The notes: generated by a model from the letters alone, not told the origin. Counted from the stretch's first letter, positions 19,265 through 29,623 are shown. The stretch: 64,000 nt of DNA from JADJSS01 sp964490845 (GCA_964490845.1 CAZBED010000004.1:136358-200357); one strand, 5' to 3'. Made by a program: numbers and translations.

Positions 19265-21286
19265 ATGTCACGTATTTACAACTTATTTATCCTAATCATT
19301 GTATGCTGCTCCGGTTCATATTCGTTTGCCAATAACCCGGAATATGAAGCCAGAAGAAATGCATATATAGATGTGGTAGTAAATAACAACAATTCAGACG
19401 GTATGGCGGCACAAGCCTACAGAGGGCTGCCTGTAAATTCTGCAGCACTGGCAACTACATTAAATAATGTAATGACCAATAGCACCGCAGATTTTGACAT
19501 TGTAAAATTAATTCGTGTTCTGGAATTAACACATGGAGAATATGACAGTCTGATATTGCCGGTGCTGAGGCCTATTCCGTTTTGGCTCGAAAAGAATGAA
19601 GACAACAGAGAATACTGGTCAGAGAATCATATGATCATGTGGATGTCTTCTGACTGGCTCTTACATGAAAAATATGGAAAAGTAATTGACAGCACATTGG
19701 AAAAGAGGCTGCGGCATTATTTAAGACTAAAAGTTCAATACGGATTTTATGAATTCTTTTCTTCTACATATGCACCGTACTGCCTCAGCGGCTTGTTGAA
19801 TCTGGCTGATTTTTCTGCAGATGCCGAGATAAAAGATATGGCACAACAGGCTTCTAAAAGATTACTGAAAGATATTCTCTTGCTGACAAATGACAAAGGG
19901 GTGTTTTTCCCGATTGCCGGTCGTAATTACCCATCTAAATATGACGTAGCTTACGGCGCCAATCATAATAACCTTATCTATCTTTTAACCGGCATGGGGC
20001 AAACAGAAACCGGCTCGCATGCAGGTGGCTTTTTGTCTACCTCTTCCCTTGAAGTGGATGATGTTATAAACTCATGGTCTCCTTTAGTAAATACTACTTT
20101 TACCCAGGGGCATACCTTACAGAACGGCATTAATAACATAAACAATACCATGTCGACGAAAGACAAGGTAATCTTTCAATGGAGTTCCGGTGCGTATTTT
20201 CATCCGGATGTTGCAAAATCTACCTTTCAACTCTTAAAAGACCTGAACTTGTGGGGACATTTTGAATTTGCCGATTTCAGGCAGTATTCATTTTTGCCAA
20301 CTGACTTAGCACCCGCTATTGCAGAGATAGCCAGTCCAATCAGTAAAAGTTCGGGCATATACAACCCTACTATCGCCGTATTCAAAAACAAATCTGTAAC
20401 GCTCTCATCCATTGAGGATTTTTGGAAAGGGAAATTAGGTTATCAGCAATTTCCGATTATGGTAAATACAGGAACCAACGCCGTATTTACACTTTCAGGA
20501 AAACCTGATATTGACTGGGATAACAGACCATCTCACAATGCAAATACTCATCTGCCTTATGTTCAGCAAAAAGATAATGTAGCATTGGTCATGTACCGCC
20601 CGGAAAAAGGGTTGGCACTATTTGGTTATAAAAACGAAAAATTGGATGTTGCCCTACACTTCAAGACGGATAAAATGGATGAAATTCGTGAAAGCGGCAA
20701 ATGGCTGTTAGGCCGTGAAGGTGACGGATACGTAGCCGTCCGCAGAAGTTGCACAGGTGAAATAAACGGAGTATCAGCCTGTGAAAACCCTGACGGTCAA
20801 ACATGGGTGTTTATGGTAGGTAATGCGGATATGTATGGCAGTTTCGATCATTTCCAGCAAATCATTGAACAATCACAGTACGAAGAAAAATGGTATTTTA
20901 ATCTGCCGACTTTACAATGGGTGTACTATTCCAAAATTGTTGTGGATGGCAAAACGATAGAGTATGCCTGGAACGGTGATATCTTCTCGGGTCCTACACA
21001 AACACCTACTGCTGTACAGAACAGCAGCAAGGAAGTAAAATCTTTAACCATCTTTCCTAACCCTGCTGCAGATGTTGTGACAGTTTCCCTGCCGTTATCC
21101 CTGCGTGCCGCAACGTTTAGAATATTTGATATCAAGGGAGATGAAATCTATTCTGAAAAAATGGTTGTTCCCCCGCCGGGCAATGCTATTAATATTACAA
21201 CAAAAGACTGGACAGAAGGCATGTACATGCTCTTACTGGAAAGTCAGCAGGATATTTACACTCAAAAACTGCTCATCAAACGATAA
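19265..21286 (+). CDS. secreted T9SS-targeted protein, possible polysaccharide lyase-like
   Basis: An exported 673-residue protein. A signal peptide (cleavage near YSFAN) is followed by a long alpha-helical region (about 40-330) containing ENHMIMWMSSDWLLHEKYG, then a probable beta-rich half (about 350-570). A type A T9SS sorting domain closes it (about 595-673; IFPNPAADVVTVSLP, FRIFDIKGDEIYSE, EGMYMLLLES). The helical-toroid-plus-beta layout resembles that of several polysaccharide lyases such as heparinase-type enzymes, but I cannot assign a family. The next gene (15 bases away) is a GH105 unsaturated-glycuronyl hydrolase, which normally acts on lyase products; that supports a lyase-like role by context only. 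Confidence 0.8.
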   Translation: MSRIYNLFILIIVCCSGSYSFANNPEYEARRNAYIDVVVNNNNSDGMAAQAYRGLPVNSAALATTLNNVMTNSTADFDIVKLIRVLELTHGEYDSLILPVLRPIPFWLEKNEDNREYWSENHMIMWMSSDWLLHEKYGKVIDSTLEKRLRHYLRLKVQYGFYEFFSSTYAPYCLSGLLNLADFSADAEIKDMAQQASKRLLKDILLLTNDKGVFFPIAGRNYPSKYDVAYGANHNNLIYLLTGMGQTETGSHAGGFLSTSSLEVDDVINSWSPLVNTTFTQGHTLQNGINNINNTMSTKDKVIFQWSSGAYFHPDVAKSTFQLLKDLNLWGHFEFADFRQYSFLPTDLAPAIAEIASPISKSSGIYNPTIAVFKNKSVTLSSIEDFWKGKLGYQQFPIMVNTGTNAVFTLSGKPDIDWDNRPSHNANTHLPYVQQKDNVALVMYRPEKGLALFGYKNEKLDVALHFKTDKMDEIRESGKWLLGREGDGYVAVRRSCTGEINGVSACENPDGQTWVFMVGNADMYGSFDHFQQIIEQSQYEEKWYFNLPTLQWVYYSKIVVDGKTIEYAWNGDIFSGPTQTPTAVQNSSKEVKSLTIFPNPAADVVTVSLPLSLRAATFRIFDIKGDEIYSEKMVVPPPGNAINITTKDWTEGMYMLLLESQQDIYTQKLLIKR

Positions 21287-21301
21287 CACCTTTCTATTGC
21301 G

Positions 21302-22453
21302 ATGAAATTAAAAATGCTGATTGCTGTAATCGTTATCCTTTTTGGAAAACACCAGAATGGATGTGCACAAACCTGGGTCGATTCTCTCGATGCCTACGCG
21401 CGGGAGGAATATCTACCACCTTCCTCTTTCCATTGGAACTGGATGAATGCGTCCCTGCTGTATACTATGATAAAACAATATGATTACAGTCCGGAACAAA
21501 AAAAGAAAACTTATCTAGACTATGTCCGCAAAGCGATGAATAAAACCTATTCCGTTGCCAATGGCAAAATACCAAATGCAGTAGCTTCGGGAATCGGCAT
21601 GGCTTTTCTGGCAAGAATTACGGGTGAGGAAAAGTATAAGAAAGCCTGTCAAAAGATATATGCGGATTACTTAAAAATTAAACGAACCAAAGAAGGTGGT
21701 GTTTCACACTTGCGGAAAGATTTGGAACTTTGGGATGATACTATTTTTATGATTGGACAGTTTTTACTGGAAATGTATAAAACCACCGGTGACTCTGCAT
21801 ACCTCGATGAACTTGTTTTGCAAATTCGTGTTCACCGTGGTAAACTACAGGATAAAGAATGGGGATTGTGGGTACACGGCTGGGACAGCGACCAGAAATC
21901 ACATTGTACATTTTGCGGGCAGTTAAACTGGCCCGATAAAACAACAGGCAGAAGCGCGGAAATATGGGGTCGTGGGAACGGATGGATAGTTGTGACATTA
22001 GCTGATGCCTTAGAAATTATGCCTAAAGACAAACCACAATGGGCTGAACTTGCGGGTTATTTAAAAGAAATGATTGCTCACCTTCCTGAATTACAAAACG
22101 AACAAAATGGGCACTGGTACCAGTTGCCCGTTCGCCCGCAAGACCCGAAAAACTATATCGAAAGCTCAAGTACCGCCATGTTTTCCTTCGGGATTACGAA
22201 AGCTGTTGAGTTGGGCATTGTAAACGATGACACTTTTAAAAGCAGTATTGAATTAGCATACAAAGGATTGCGGAATTACAGTACCAAACAGGTGTCCGGA
22301 AAATATATAACCACTAAAAATGTATGCAAAGGAACCTGTATCGGTAATAAGAACTACTATCTTAAACGAAAAGTAAAAAACGAAAAACCGTACAGCATCG
22401 GTATGTTCATTCGTTTCGGACGGGAGTATGAGCGAATGAATTCCCAATTGTAA
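21302..22453 (+). CDS. glycoside hydrolase family 88/105 (unsaturated glycuronyl hydrolase)
   Basis: Removes 4,5-unsaturated uronic acid from oligosaccharides made by polysaccharide lyases (GH105, YteR-like). A signal peptide (cleavage near NGCAQ) places it in the periplasm or outside. The (alpha/alpha)6-barrel motifs include LWDDTIFMIGQFL (a likely catalytic Asp), LWVHGWDSD and WGRGNGWIVVTLADALEI, then SSSTAMFSFGITKAVE. Four cysteines occur in two pairs (CTFCG near 200; CKGTC near 340). Length 383 is usual. It follows the T9SS protein by 15 bases in the same direction and is probably co-transcribed, forming a small carbohydrate-degradation pair without a SusC/SusD set. Confidence 0.86.
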   Translation: MKLKMLIAVIVILFGKHQNGCAQTWVDSLDAYAREEYLPPSSFHWNWMNASLLYTMIKQYDYSPEQKKKTYLDYVRKAMNKTYSVANGKIPNAVASGIGMAFLARITGEEKYKKACQKIYADYLKIKRTKEGGVSHLRKDLELWDDTIFMIGQFLLEMYKTTGDSAYLDELVLQIRVHRGKLQDKEWGLWVHGWDSDQKSHCTFCGQLNWPDKTTGRSAEIWGRGNGWIVVTLADALEIMPKDKPQWAELAGYLKEMIAHLPELQNEQNGHWYQLPVRPQDPKNYIESSSTAMFSFGITKAVELGIVNDDTFKSSIELAYKGLRNYSTKQVSGKYITTKNVCKGTCIGNKNYYLKRKVKNEKPYSIGMFIRFGREYERMNSQL

Positions 22454-22481
22454 AAAATAAGATTAAAGATTGCCGGTCTGT

Positions 22482-23306
22482 TTAGTTATTATCAATTTTC
22501 AGTGATAACATTGAAATGGAACCCATTACTAACTGGTCATTAAAAAACGTAATCTTTTCGTGTTTATTTTTTAATGCGAGTGCATACAACAGCGGCAGAT
22601 AATGCTCGGGGGTTGGAATTGACAATTGTATAGCTTTTCCCAGTTTGTCATAATTGATGAGGGAGGTAAAGTCATTGTTCAGAATCAATTCTTTAAATTT
22701 TGTATTTGCCTCCATCGACCAGTCAAATCCTCCCGTCTGGTTGTTCCAGTCCAGCATTCTTAAATTATGCACCATATTTCCGCTTCCGACAATCAAAACA
22801 CCTTTATGACGAAGTGACTCAATTTCTTTAGCCAGTTCAAAGTGATATTGTGGCGATTGGGTATAATCAAGACTTAACTGTACAACGGGAATATCCGCTT
22901 CAGGATAAGCTTTTATCAAAATACTCCAACAGCCGTGATCAAGGCCCCAGTGTTCATCTAAACCGATATTGGTTTCTGTAACAGCATTTCTGGTATCTGT
23001 AGCCAACTCCGCACTTCCGGGCGCGGGATAACTTACCTGATATAATTCAGTAGGAAACCCACCGAAATCGTGGATAGTCCTTGGTTTTTCCATAGCGGTG
23101 ACAAACGTGCCACGTGTTTCCCAATGGGCCGATATACATAAGATTGCCGACGGTTTAGGTAAATTTCTTACACTCTCCCGCCATCCTGTTGTAAATTCAT
23201 TCTCTTCAATCGCGTTCATGGGGCTGCCATGTCCGAAAAATAATACAGGCATCGGCTCTGCAGATGGCAAATTACCGGTATATTGCTGAAATAATTTTAC
23301 GTCCAT
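22482..23306 (-). CDS. ygiD: 4,5-DOPA dioxygenase extradiol family protein (YgiD-like)
   Basis: Class III extradiol ring-cleavage dioxygenase family (LigB superfamily), metal-dependent, cytosolic. Metal ligands are expected in LFFGHGSPMNAI (His about 26), SAHWETRGTF (His about 60) and DHGCWSIL (His about 123). The terminal motif HYLPLLYALAL carries another conserved His. In E. coli and plants this family opens L-DOPA to a betalamic-acid precursor, but the physiological substrate in Bacteroidota is unknown. Length 274 is typical. It stands alone, convergent with the GH105 gene (28 bases). Confidence 0.88.
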   Translation of the reverse strand: MDVKLFQQYTGNLPSAEPMPVLFFGHGSPMNAIEENEFTTGWRESVRNLPKPSAILCISAHWETRGTFVTAMEKPRTIHDFGGFPTELYQVSYPAPGSAELATDTRNAVTETNIGLDEHWGLDHGCWSILIKAYPEADIPVVQLSLDYTQSPQYHFELAKEIESLRHKGVLIVGSGNMVHNLRMLDWNNQTGGFDWSMEANTKFKELILNNDFTSLINYDKLGKAIQLSIPTPEHYLPLLYALALKNKHEKITFFNDQLVMGSISMLSLKIDNN

Positions 23307-23426
23307 TTAATTTCTTCGGAAATATTAAAGAACTAAAAAGTGAGATTTGCTGTTATTCAAAGATTAACAAATTCACCTTCTCTTTTGTTTTAGTCTTTAA
23401 TACCTAAATTTACACAAACTTTTGTC

Positions 23427-23816
23427 ATGCATAAAACATTTGGAATTATTGCTGCTGTATATGGCGCTTTGGCTGTAATGCTGGGTGCCTTCGGTGCACA
23501 TGCGCTGAAAGATAAACTGGATGCCTATCAGCACACGATTTATGAGAAAGCTGTCCATTATCAGTTTTACCATGTAGCTGCATTGCTGGCCGTTGCATTT
23601 TTAGCGGAAAAGCTGCATACTCGTTCACTGACACTTTCAGGCTGGTTCTTTTCCGCCGGCATCTTATTTTTTTCCGGCTCTTTATACTTGCTGGCTACGC
23701 GCAACCTCCTGGGTACAGATGCCCTGACTCCGGTTTTAGGCCCAGTAACGCCATTAGGAGGATTATGTTTTATCATCGGCTGGGTTTTGCTGGCAATTTC
23801 TTTTACCAAACTGTAA
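23427..23816 (+). CDS. DUF423 family inner-membrane protein (YgdD-like)
   Basis: A 129-residue protein with four predicted transmembrane segments: about 5-25 (GIIAAVYGALAVMLGAFGAHAL), 46-63, 72-92 and 103-125. The signature GAFGAHALKDKLD near the first loop is diagnostic of DUF423. The family is widespread and has no firmly known biochemical role. A near-consensus box TAAATTTA at 23405-23412, with TTG 17 bases upstream, may be the promoter. The next gene begins 45 bases downstream on the same strand. Confidence 0.9.
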   Translation: MHKTFGIIAAVYGALAVMLGAFGAHALKDKLDAYQHTIYEKAVHYQFYHVAALLAVAFLAEKLHTRSLTLSGWFFSAGILFFSGSLYLLATRNLLGTDALTPVLGPVTPLGGLCFIIGWVLLAISFTKL

Positions 23817-23861
23817 TATTTTAGCGTCCCGAAATACTGATTACAGACAGCATCAAATACT

Positions 23862-26420
23862 ATGAAGAGAATACTGACTTTCCGAATACTGCTATTTATA
23901 TTTTCGTTTCACCTTCTTCCATACTCCATATCCGCACAACCACCGCAAGGTTTCAGCGGCCCGCCGCCTGCTATTGGCAGAATTTACGGCAAAGTGGTCG
24001 ATGCAGCTAAAAATACACCTCTGGAATATTCTTCAGTCACGATACAAAGCCTGAAGGATTCCGCAAAAATTTATGGAAACCTGGTGAACGAGAAGGGGGA
24101 CTTTGAAATCGCTAATATCCCGTTAGGAGCTTATCGAATGACAGTTAGTTTTGTTGGATATACCGATTACACCATCGAGAAATTATTAATTATTCCTCCT
24201 GACAAAGTGGAAATTAATTTAGGTACGATAAAGGTGTCGGAAGATGCCAAAGTGCTTCAGGAAGTGCAAATAACCGGAGAAAAAAGTATCATGACGGTTA
24301 ATGCCGAAAAGAAAGTCTTTAATATCGAGAAAAATACACTTTCTGCCGGTGGTTCCGCAACGGATGCACTAAAACAGGTTCCTGTGGTGGAAGTAGATCA
24401 GGATGGTAATCTATCCATGCGTGGTTCAGGCAACTTAAAAGTATTTATCAATGGTCGGCCTTCCGGTATTACTTCCAACAATACGAAAGCTATTCTGGAT
24501 GCAATTCCGGCTTCTCAGATTGAAAGCATTGAAGTCATCAACAACCCGTCAGCAAAATACGATGCGGAAGGTGAAGTGGGTATTATCAATATAGTTTTGA
24601 AAAAAAATACGAAAGCCGGTTTAAACGGTAATTTTACCGTAGGCTACGGAACAAAATACGATGCCAATACCGGTGTCACTGTCAATTTCAGAAAAAAGAA
24701 CATCAATTTCTCAACGTCTTATAATTTCCGTTTTACAGAATCCTATTACAAAGGCAGGGGCAATCGGTATAATTTCTACCCCGGCCAGTCTCCGTTTTAT
24801 CTGAATACCAATGATTATGGCACCAACCTAAACTTCTCCAATACGCTGAATACGAATCTGGACTGGTACATAAAAGAAAAGAATACCGTGTCCTTTTCTG
24901 TTTTACTGAGTGAATCCAATGGTATTTCTGAAGGCAAGGTCAATACCGATTTTCTGGATTCTTTATCAGCATATATTAATTCCTACAACCGTTATTCGGA
25001 CTCAAAAAGCTTAAATGGAAATGCAGAAATCAATGCATCCTACCGAAGAACGTTCAAGGATAATAACAATGACCTGGTGATTGCCGGAAATTATGCCTAT
25101 TCCGACAGAACCAGCAAACCCATACATTATGTGCAAAAAACGTTGGATGAAAATGATGCTGAAGTCCCTGTGATTCCTCAGCGGCAGACGAACAACAATT
25201 ATAACACCAGCCACTCCGGCTTCATACAGGCTGATTACGCACAACCTTTTAAAAAAATAAAAGCAAAACTCGAATTTGGATATCGGTTCAATATGCGTGA
25301 TTATTTCACCGAACTGTATGCAGATTCCTTAAATACCATCACTCTGGTGACAGTTTATGACAGTTCCATTTCAAACAAATACCGCTATCAGGAAATGATA
25401 AATGCCGGATATATTATTTTTGGCGGGAGTATCAAAAAGATAGCCAACTATAAAGCCGGCATACGACTGGAGAATACAACTATCGATTTAAAACAGGATG
25501 TAGGTAATCAGTCATACAGACAAAAATATTTTGACTACTTCCCATCGGCCTCCATTTCGTTTAATCTGAAAAAGGCGCACACGCTGAGTGTCAGTTACAG
25601 CAAGCGTATCAACCGGCCTAATCCGGAACAACTCAATCCGTTTGGAAACTACAGCGACCCCTATAATATTCTGACGGGAAATCCGAAAATGAAGCCGGCT
25701 TATACACATGCAGCTGAAATTACGCACGTCAAAAATATAGACATCAAACCCAGCAGGAAAGATTCTACATTTCAGCGAAGTATCTTCTTCAGCACCACAG
25801 TTTATTACCGTTATGCCTATAATGTTTTTACGCGATACAGAACCGTTGACAGCATCGGACGTTCTATTGTTAACTTTGACAACCTGAATACGGGTCAAAA
25901 CATTGGTGTGGAGTTTACCAATAAAACAACCCTTTTCAGATGGTGGAATTTTGTACTGTCCGCAAACTTATTTTACAACAAAATACAGGGAGATGTGCCC
26001 AACGGCGAAGTGGATGCCACTACCAACAGTTTCCAGTATAATCTGCGGCTGATGAACACCTTTACTATAACACCTAAAGCAACTATACAATTAATGGTAT
26101 CTTACAGAAGTAAAATTAAATTTTTACAAGGTGAAATCAGACCTATGGTATTTGCCAACCTCGGCTTTAAATATGATTTTCTGAAAGACAACAGAGCCAG
26201 TATCGCCATCAACGTCAGTGATATTTTTCATACACAGTACTTCGGAGTTTCAACTTATGGCAACACATTTAACGGCGATGTGAAACGTTTTTGGGAAAGC
26301 ACCGTAGGCAATATCGTTTTTACATATCGCTTCGGAAAATCAGAACAGAAACAAAATATGCCTAAACAAAAGAAGTCCAACTTCGAAGACAGCGGCAGTG
26401 GTGTTGAAGGTGGCGGCTAA
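23862..26420 (+). CDS. outer-membrane beta-barrel protein, TonB-receptor-like (carboxypeptidase-regulatory N-terminus)
   Basis: An 852-residue outer-membrane protein. A signal peptide (cleavage near SISAQ) precedes a carboxypeptidase-regulatory-like beta-sandwich (about 38-125; GRIYGKVVDAAKNTPLEYSSV-like). A TonB-plug-like domain follows (about 140-245; TDALKQVPVVEVDQDGNLSMRG, NPSAKYDAEGEVGIINIVL) and a 600-residue barrel of the OMP_b-brl_3 type ends it. The tail EDSGSGVEGGG extends past the last strand. No SusD partner is present, so it is not a polysaccharide-utilisation pair. The substrate is unknown. Convergent with the TPR gene (2 bases between ends). Confidence 0.87.
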   Translation: MKRILTFRILLFIFSFHLLPYSISAQPPQGFSGPPPAIGRIYGKVVDAAKNTPLEYSSVTIQSLKDSAKIYGNLVNEKGDFEIANIPLGAYRMTVSFVGYTDYTIEKLLIIPPDKVEINLGTIKVSEDAKVLQEVQITGEKSIMTVNAEKKVFNIEKNTLSAGGSATDALKQVPVVEVDQDGNLSMRGSGNLKVFINGRPSGITSNNTKAILDAIPASQIESIEVINNPSAKYDAEGEVGIINIVLKKNTKAGLNGNFTVGYGTKYDANTGVTVNFRKKNINFSTSYNFRFTESYYKGRGNRYNFYPGQSPFYLNTNDYGTNLNFSNTLNTNLDWYIKEKNTVSFSVLLSESNGISEGKVNTDFLDSLSAYINSYNRYSDSKSLNGNAEINASYRRTFKDNNNDLVIAGNYAYSDRTSKPIHYVQKTLDENDAEVPVIPQRQTNNNYNTSHSGFIQADYAQPFKKIKAKLEFGYRFNMRDYFTELYADSLNTITLVTVYDSSISNKYRYQEMINAGYIIFGGSIKKIANYKAGIRLENTTIDLKQDVGNQSYRQKYFDYFPSASISFNLKKAHTLSVSYSKRINRPNPEQLNPFGNYSDPYNILTGNPKMKPAYTHAAEITHVKNIDIKPSRKDSTFQRSIFFSTTVYYRYAYNVFTRYRTVDSIGRSIVNFDNLNTGQNIGVEFTNKTTLFRWWNFVLSANLFYNKIQGDVPNGEVDATTNSFQYNLRLMNTFTITPKATIQLMVSYRSKIKFLQGEIRPMVFANLGFKYDFLKDNRASIAINVSDIFHTQYFGVSTYGNTFNGDVKRFWESTVGNIVFTYRFGKSEQKQNMPKQKKSNFEDSGSGVEGGG

Positions 26421-26422
26421 TT

Positions 26423-27571
26423 TTATTTACCCCATTTTAACTCTTCTATGAGCGCCATAAAATCTTTGTCCTTCAGATAATTGGCGAAGTACTTATCCTT
26501 GTTTATGTACGTAAAATACTTTGTATTGATAAATAAACCAAGCTCTTTGGCTCTTCGGAGAGCGAAGGTAATTCCGGACTTATCGTCTTCTGCAGCATAT
26601 AAACGAGCCATATGGTAAGAAATCTTCGGATCCTGTTTATTAATCAGCGAAGCCATTACAAAGTCTTCCTTAGAACCTTCATAATCACCCATTTCCAGCT
26701 TACAAATCCCTCTGTCGAGAAACATATCTGCCTTATAATTTACCAGTTTAACGGCATTATCATAAAACTGAATGGCTACGGGGAAATTATTCTGTTTAAA
26801 TAATGTCTTTCCCATATAATAATGAGCATTCGCATCATTTGGATCCAGCTGGATAGCAGTCCATAAATCTTTGTAAGCCGCACTCAGACTATCCATATAG
26901 AACCGTACAATACCCCTGTTTCGATAAGCTAATTCAAAATCCGGCCGCAGTTTGAGGCATTTATTAAAATCTGCTTCCGCCATACGCAAATCTATTATAC
27001 TCGCGTCGGCAATATTCTGATTATTGTACCGGGAAGAACCACGATTATTATATGCCAGATAATAGGTTGAATCCAGTTTGAGTACTTTATTAAAGTCTTT
27101 TATAGCAGCCTCAAAATTTTCCAGGTAATAAAAACACATTCCCCGATTATTCAGCACACGGATACTGGTATCCCTTATCAATAATGCTTTGGAGTAGTAT
27201 TCCGCGGCTATATCAAATTTGTTCTGCTTTTTATTATTATTCCCCAGGTCTTCGTACAATTCAAATATCTTCGGTTTGAACTTCAGCACTTTTTCATATG
27301 TAATATTGGCCAGTGTAAAGTCCCCTATTTCTGAATAACATTTTGCCAGCAGATAGAGCGCATCTGCATCATTGGGATTTCTGGCAACATACCCTTTTAA
27401 CGTAGAAATAGCCGGAAGGAATAGTTTATCATCAAACTGCTGTTTGGCAAAATCAAAGACCGGGTCGCCCGATTTTGCGAATGCGTCCCCTGCATCCATA
27501 CACATTACAAGACTGATGATAAAAATGCGGATGAATTTCTTATTAAATACTCTTGTAAAAGTACTATTCAT
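26423..27571 (-). CDS. exported tetratricopeptide-repeat protein
   Basis: A 382-residue protein with a signal-like hydrophobic N-terminus (IRIFIISLVMCMDAGDAFA) and about eight TPR units between residues 35 and 340 (for example ADALYLLAKCYSEIGDFTLA, AYRNRGIVRFYMDSLSAA, ANAHYYMGKTLFKQNNFPVA). TPR proteins act as protein-binding scaffolds, and this one would do so in the periplasm or at the membrane. The motif YNNRGSSRYNNQ is typical of Bacteroidota TPR proteins with no known partner. It is 30 bases downstream of the alpha-galactosidase gene on the same strand, so the two may be co-transcribed, but no functional link is evident. Confidence 0.85.
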   Translation of the reverse strand: MNSTFTRVFNKKFIRIFIISLVMCMDAGDAFAKSGDPVFDFAKQQFDDKLFLPAISTLKGYVARNPNDADALYLLAKCYSEIGDFTLANITYEKVLKFKPKIFELYEDLGNNNKKQNKFDIAAEYYSKALLIRDTSIRVLNNRGMCFYYLENFEAAIKDFNKVLKLDSTYYLAYNNRGSSRYNNQNIADASIIDLRMAEADFNKCLKLRPDFELAYRNRGIVRFYMDSLSAAYKDLWTAIQLDPNDANAHYYMGKTLFKQNNFPVAIQFYDNAVKLVNYKADMFLDRGICKLEMGDYEGSKEDFVMASLINKQDPKISYHMARLYAAEDDKSGITFALRRAKELGLFINTKYFTYINKDKYFANYLKDKDFMALIEELKWGK

Positions 27572-27601
27572 AAATACCTCTATATAGAAAAGTTCTATCG
27601 T

Positions 27602-29623
27602 TTAGATTAAAGTACATTTTTCAACTTCAATAATAGAAAAATCCTTTTTTTCAATTCTTTTAAAGTTTCCACTTTTGTTTATTGTGTCAACGGCGTGCCC
27701 TGTCGGAACTTTAATGTATATCTTCACGTCGTTCAATATACCTTCCGTCCATTTCAGTTCAATATTATTGCCCGTCATAAATATATTTTCAATTTCTGTG
27801 CCAGAAAAAAAATGGCCGCTGCTGCCTGCAATGGCGAATGGAGTAAAACCGACGGTCAGGTAGCATTTAGAACTGTGTTTAGGGATTTCAATCCGCTTAT
27901 CCCCCCTTATCAATTCCTGTTTTACATTATCATAGTACAGATTGTCGGGTAGCTTGTACATTTTAGATGATTCTCCGGTGTTTATCAGTGCCAGATAATA
28001 TTTGTCTTTAATCCGGAAATGGATGATATAAAAATTATCCTGATATAGCACCTGTGCGTCTTCCACAGGCATCAGCGGAAAAATGGACTTATACAATGTT
28101 AACGTATTTTCATCGTATTCACCGATATTGTCGGATGTGAAGAGCAGATGGCCGAACAGCAGGTTAGCCAGTAGCAAGGAATACTTCTCCTCGAAAGAAA
28201 GTATGTTTTTATTTTTGCGCAGTAAAAAAACATCCGGATCGTTCCAGAACCATTTACCGGAAAGCTGCCGTCTGGAAATGGTATTATGGATGGCATTCAG
28301 GACAGAAGGACGCTCTCTGGCACGTATCCATTTCAAAATCTTGAAATCCCAGGTCAGGTGTATATCCGGCCCTATACGGCAGTAATCTGTGGTTTCCATG
28401 GCTGCACTTAATGGTACTCCGCAACCCAGAATCATTTTGTCATCTCCGATGCATTCCCTCAAAAACAACATCGCATCTCTCATAATCTGTCCGCGTGATT
28501 TGCCATATCTCGGGACCAAAGCAGTACCATATAAAAAATCAAGTTTTACCAAATCGAAGTTCCATTCCCGCAGTACGGTATGAAACACTTTTTTCAGATA
28601 CGCCCGCACTTCTTCGTTATACACATCCAATGCATAAAACCAATAGCTCCAAAGCGGATTAAATCCGATTTTCAAAAACTTGCCCTTTTCATCTTTTATT
28701 ATCCAGTCAGGTTTTTCTTTCACGATAAAGGAATTATGTTCGCAAGCCAGCGGCGCCAGCCACAATCCTGCTTTCACCCCACGCGCATGAATTTTATCCA
28801 CAATGGAGGTCAGGCCACTCGGGAAACGCTCATTGAAATGCAGCCAGTCGCCGACCGCTTTCTGATACCCGTCGTCAATCTGAAAAATTTCTATTGGAAC
28901 ATTATTTTTGGTAAACGAATCTAAATTATCTTCTATAATTTTTTCGGAAATATTGGTATAGTAATAATACCAGCTGGTCCAGCCGATGGCAGGTTTAACG
29001 GGTACAGGCTTTAATTGCTGCGCTTCAAAGTATCGCTGAAAGCATACAAACTCATACGATTGTATATGGAGAATATCCATCAGAACAATTTCGTCTGGCA
29101 CAGCCAAACCTTCACAATCCTTTTTAATCCACAACTCGCTGTCGGATGCATGATGTTCAAAAATGGTATACCCTGTATTATCATTCAAAGAACCCAGAAA
29201 CATCAAATGTCGCCTGGGCAATTGTATATAAGTATAGGTCCAGCTGTGTACTACTCCTTTCTGATTTTTATAGCGGTAAAATTTGCCGTCGCCATAAGCC
29301 TCTCCTATCGCTTTCAGCAGCCTGCGCTGTCCTTTCAGTTTTTCTGTAGTATCAAATAGCCGGGTTTCTGTCCATGACTGGAATCCGTTACAAAAAATAT
29401 TCTTTGTCTCCCTGTAATCAACTTTGGCAGTGATGTAAAAATCAATCAGTTCAACAGGACATTTGGCTGATAAATGCACTTTATATCGGTTATCATCACC
29501 AATACTATCCAGTAAAAATTCAACCTTAAGCGTTTCATTTTCAAATACGGAAAAATCAGTCGCTATGATTTCTTTCGTTTCTTTATCTGATTTATATTTC
29601 AGGAAAAATTGTTGGAATTGCAT
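27602..29623 (-). CDS. alpha-galactosidase-like glycoside hydrolase (GH36/melibiase type)
   Basis: A retaining alpha-galactosidase-like enzyme. The TIM-barrel core begins at AIGWTSWYYYYTNISEKII (about 214-232), then FQIDDGYQKAVGDWL, the nucleophile Asp in LVKLDFLYGTAL, and the probable acid/base Asp in CRIGPDIHLTWD. An N-terminal beta-sandwich (about 1-200) and C-terminal beta domain flank it. No signal peptide is seen, so it is cytosolic. Length 673 is typical for GH36. It may release galactose from raffinose-type or other alpha-galactosides, but related GH36 members act on other sugars, so the substrate is not certain. Confidence 0.86.
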   Translation of the reverse strand: MQFQQFFLKYKSDKETKEIIATDFSVFENETLKVEFLLDSIGDDNRYKVHLSAKCPVELIDFYITAKVDYRETKNIFCNGFQSWTETRLFDTTEKLKGQRRLLKAIGEAYGDGKFYRYKNQKGVVHSWTYTYIQLPRRHLMFLGSLNDNTGYTIFEHHASDSELWIKKDCEGLAVPDEIVLMDILHIQSYEFVCFQRYFEAQQLKPVPVKPAIGWTSWYYYYTNISEKIIEDNLDSFTKNNVPIEIFQIDDGYQKAVGDWLHFNERFPSGLTSIVDKIHARGVKAGLWLAPLACEHNSFIVKEKPDWIIKDEKGKFLKIGFNPLWSYWFYALDVYNEEVRAYLKKVFHTVLREWNFDLVKLDFLYGTALVPRYGKSRGQIMRDAMLFLRECIGDDKMILGCGVPLSAAMETTDYCRIGPDIHLTWDFKILKWIRARERPSVLNAIHNTISRRQLSGKWFWNDPDVFLLRKNKNILSFEEKYSLLLANLLFGHLLFTSDNIGEYDENTLTLYKSIFPLMPVEDAQVLYQDNFYIIHFRIKDKYYLALINTGESSKMYKLPDNLYYDNVKQELIRGDKRIEIPKHSSKCYLTVGFTPFAIAGSSGHFFSGTEIENIFMTGNNIELKWTEGILNDVKIYIKVPTGHAVDTINKSGNFKRIEKKDFSIIEVEKCTLI

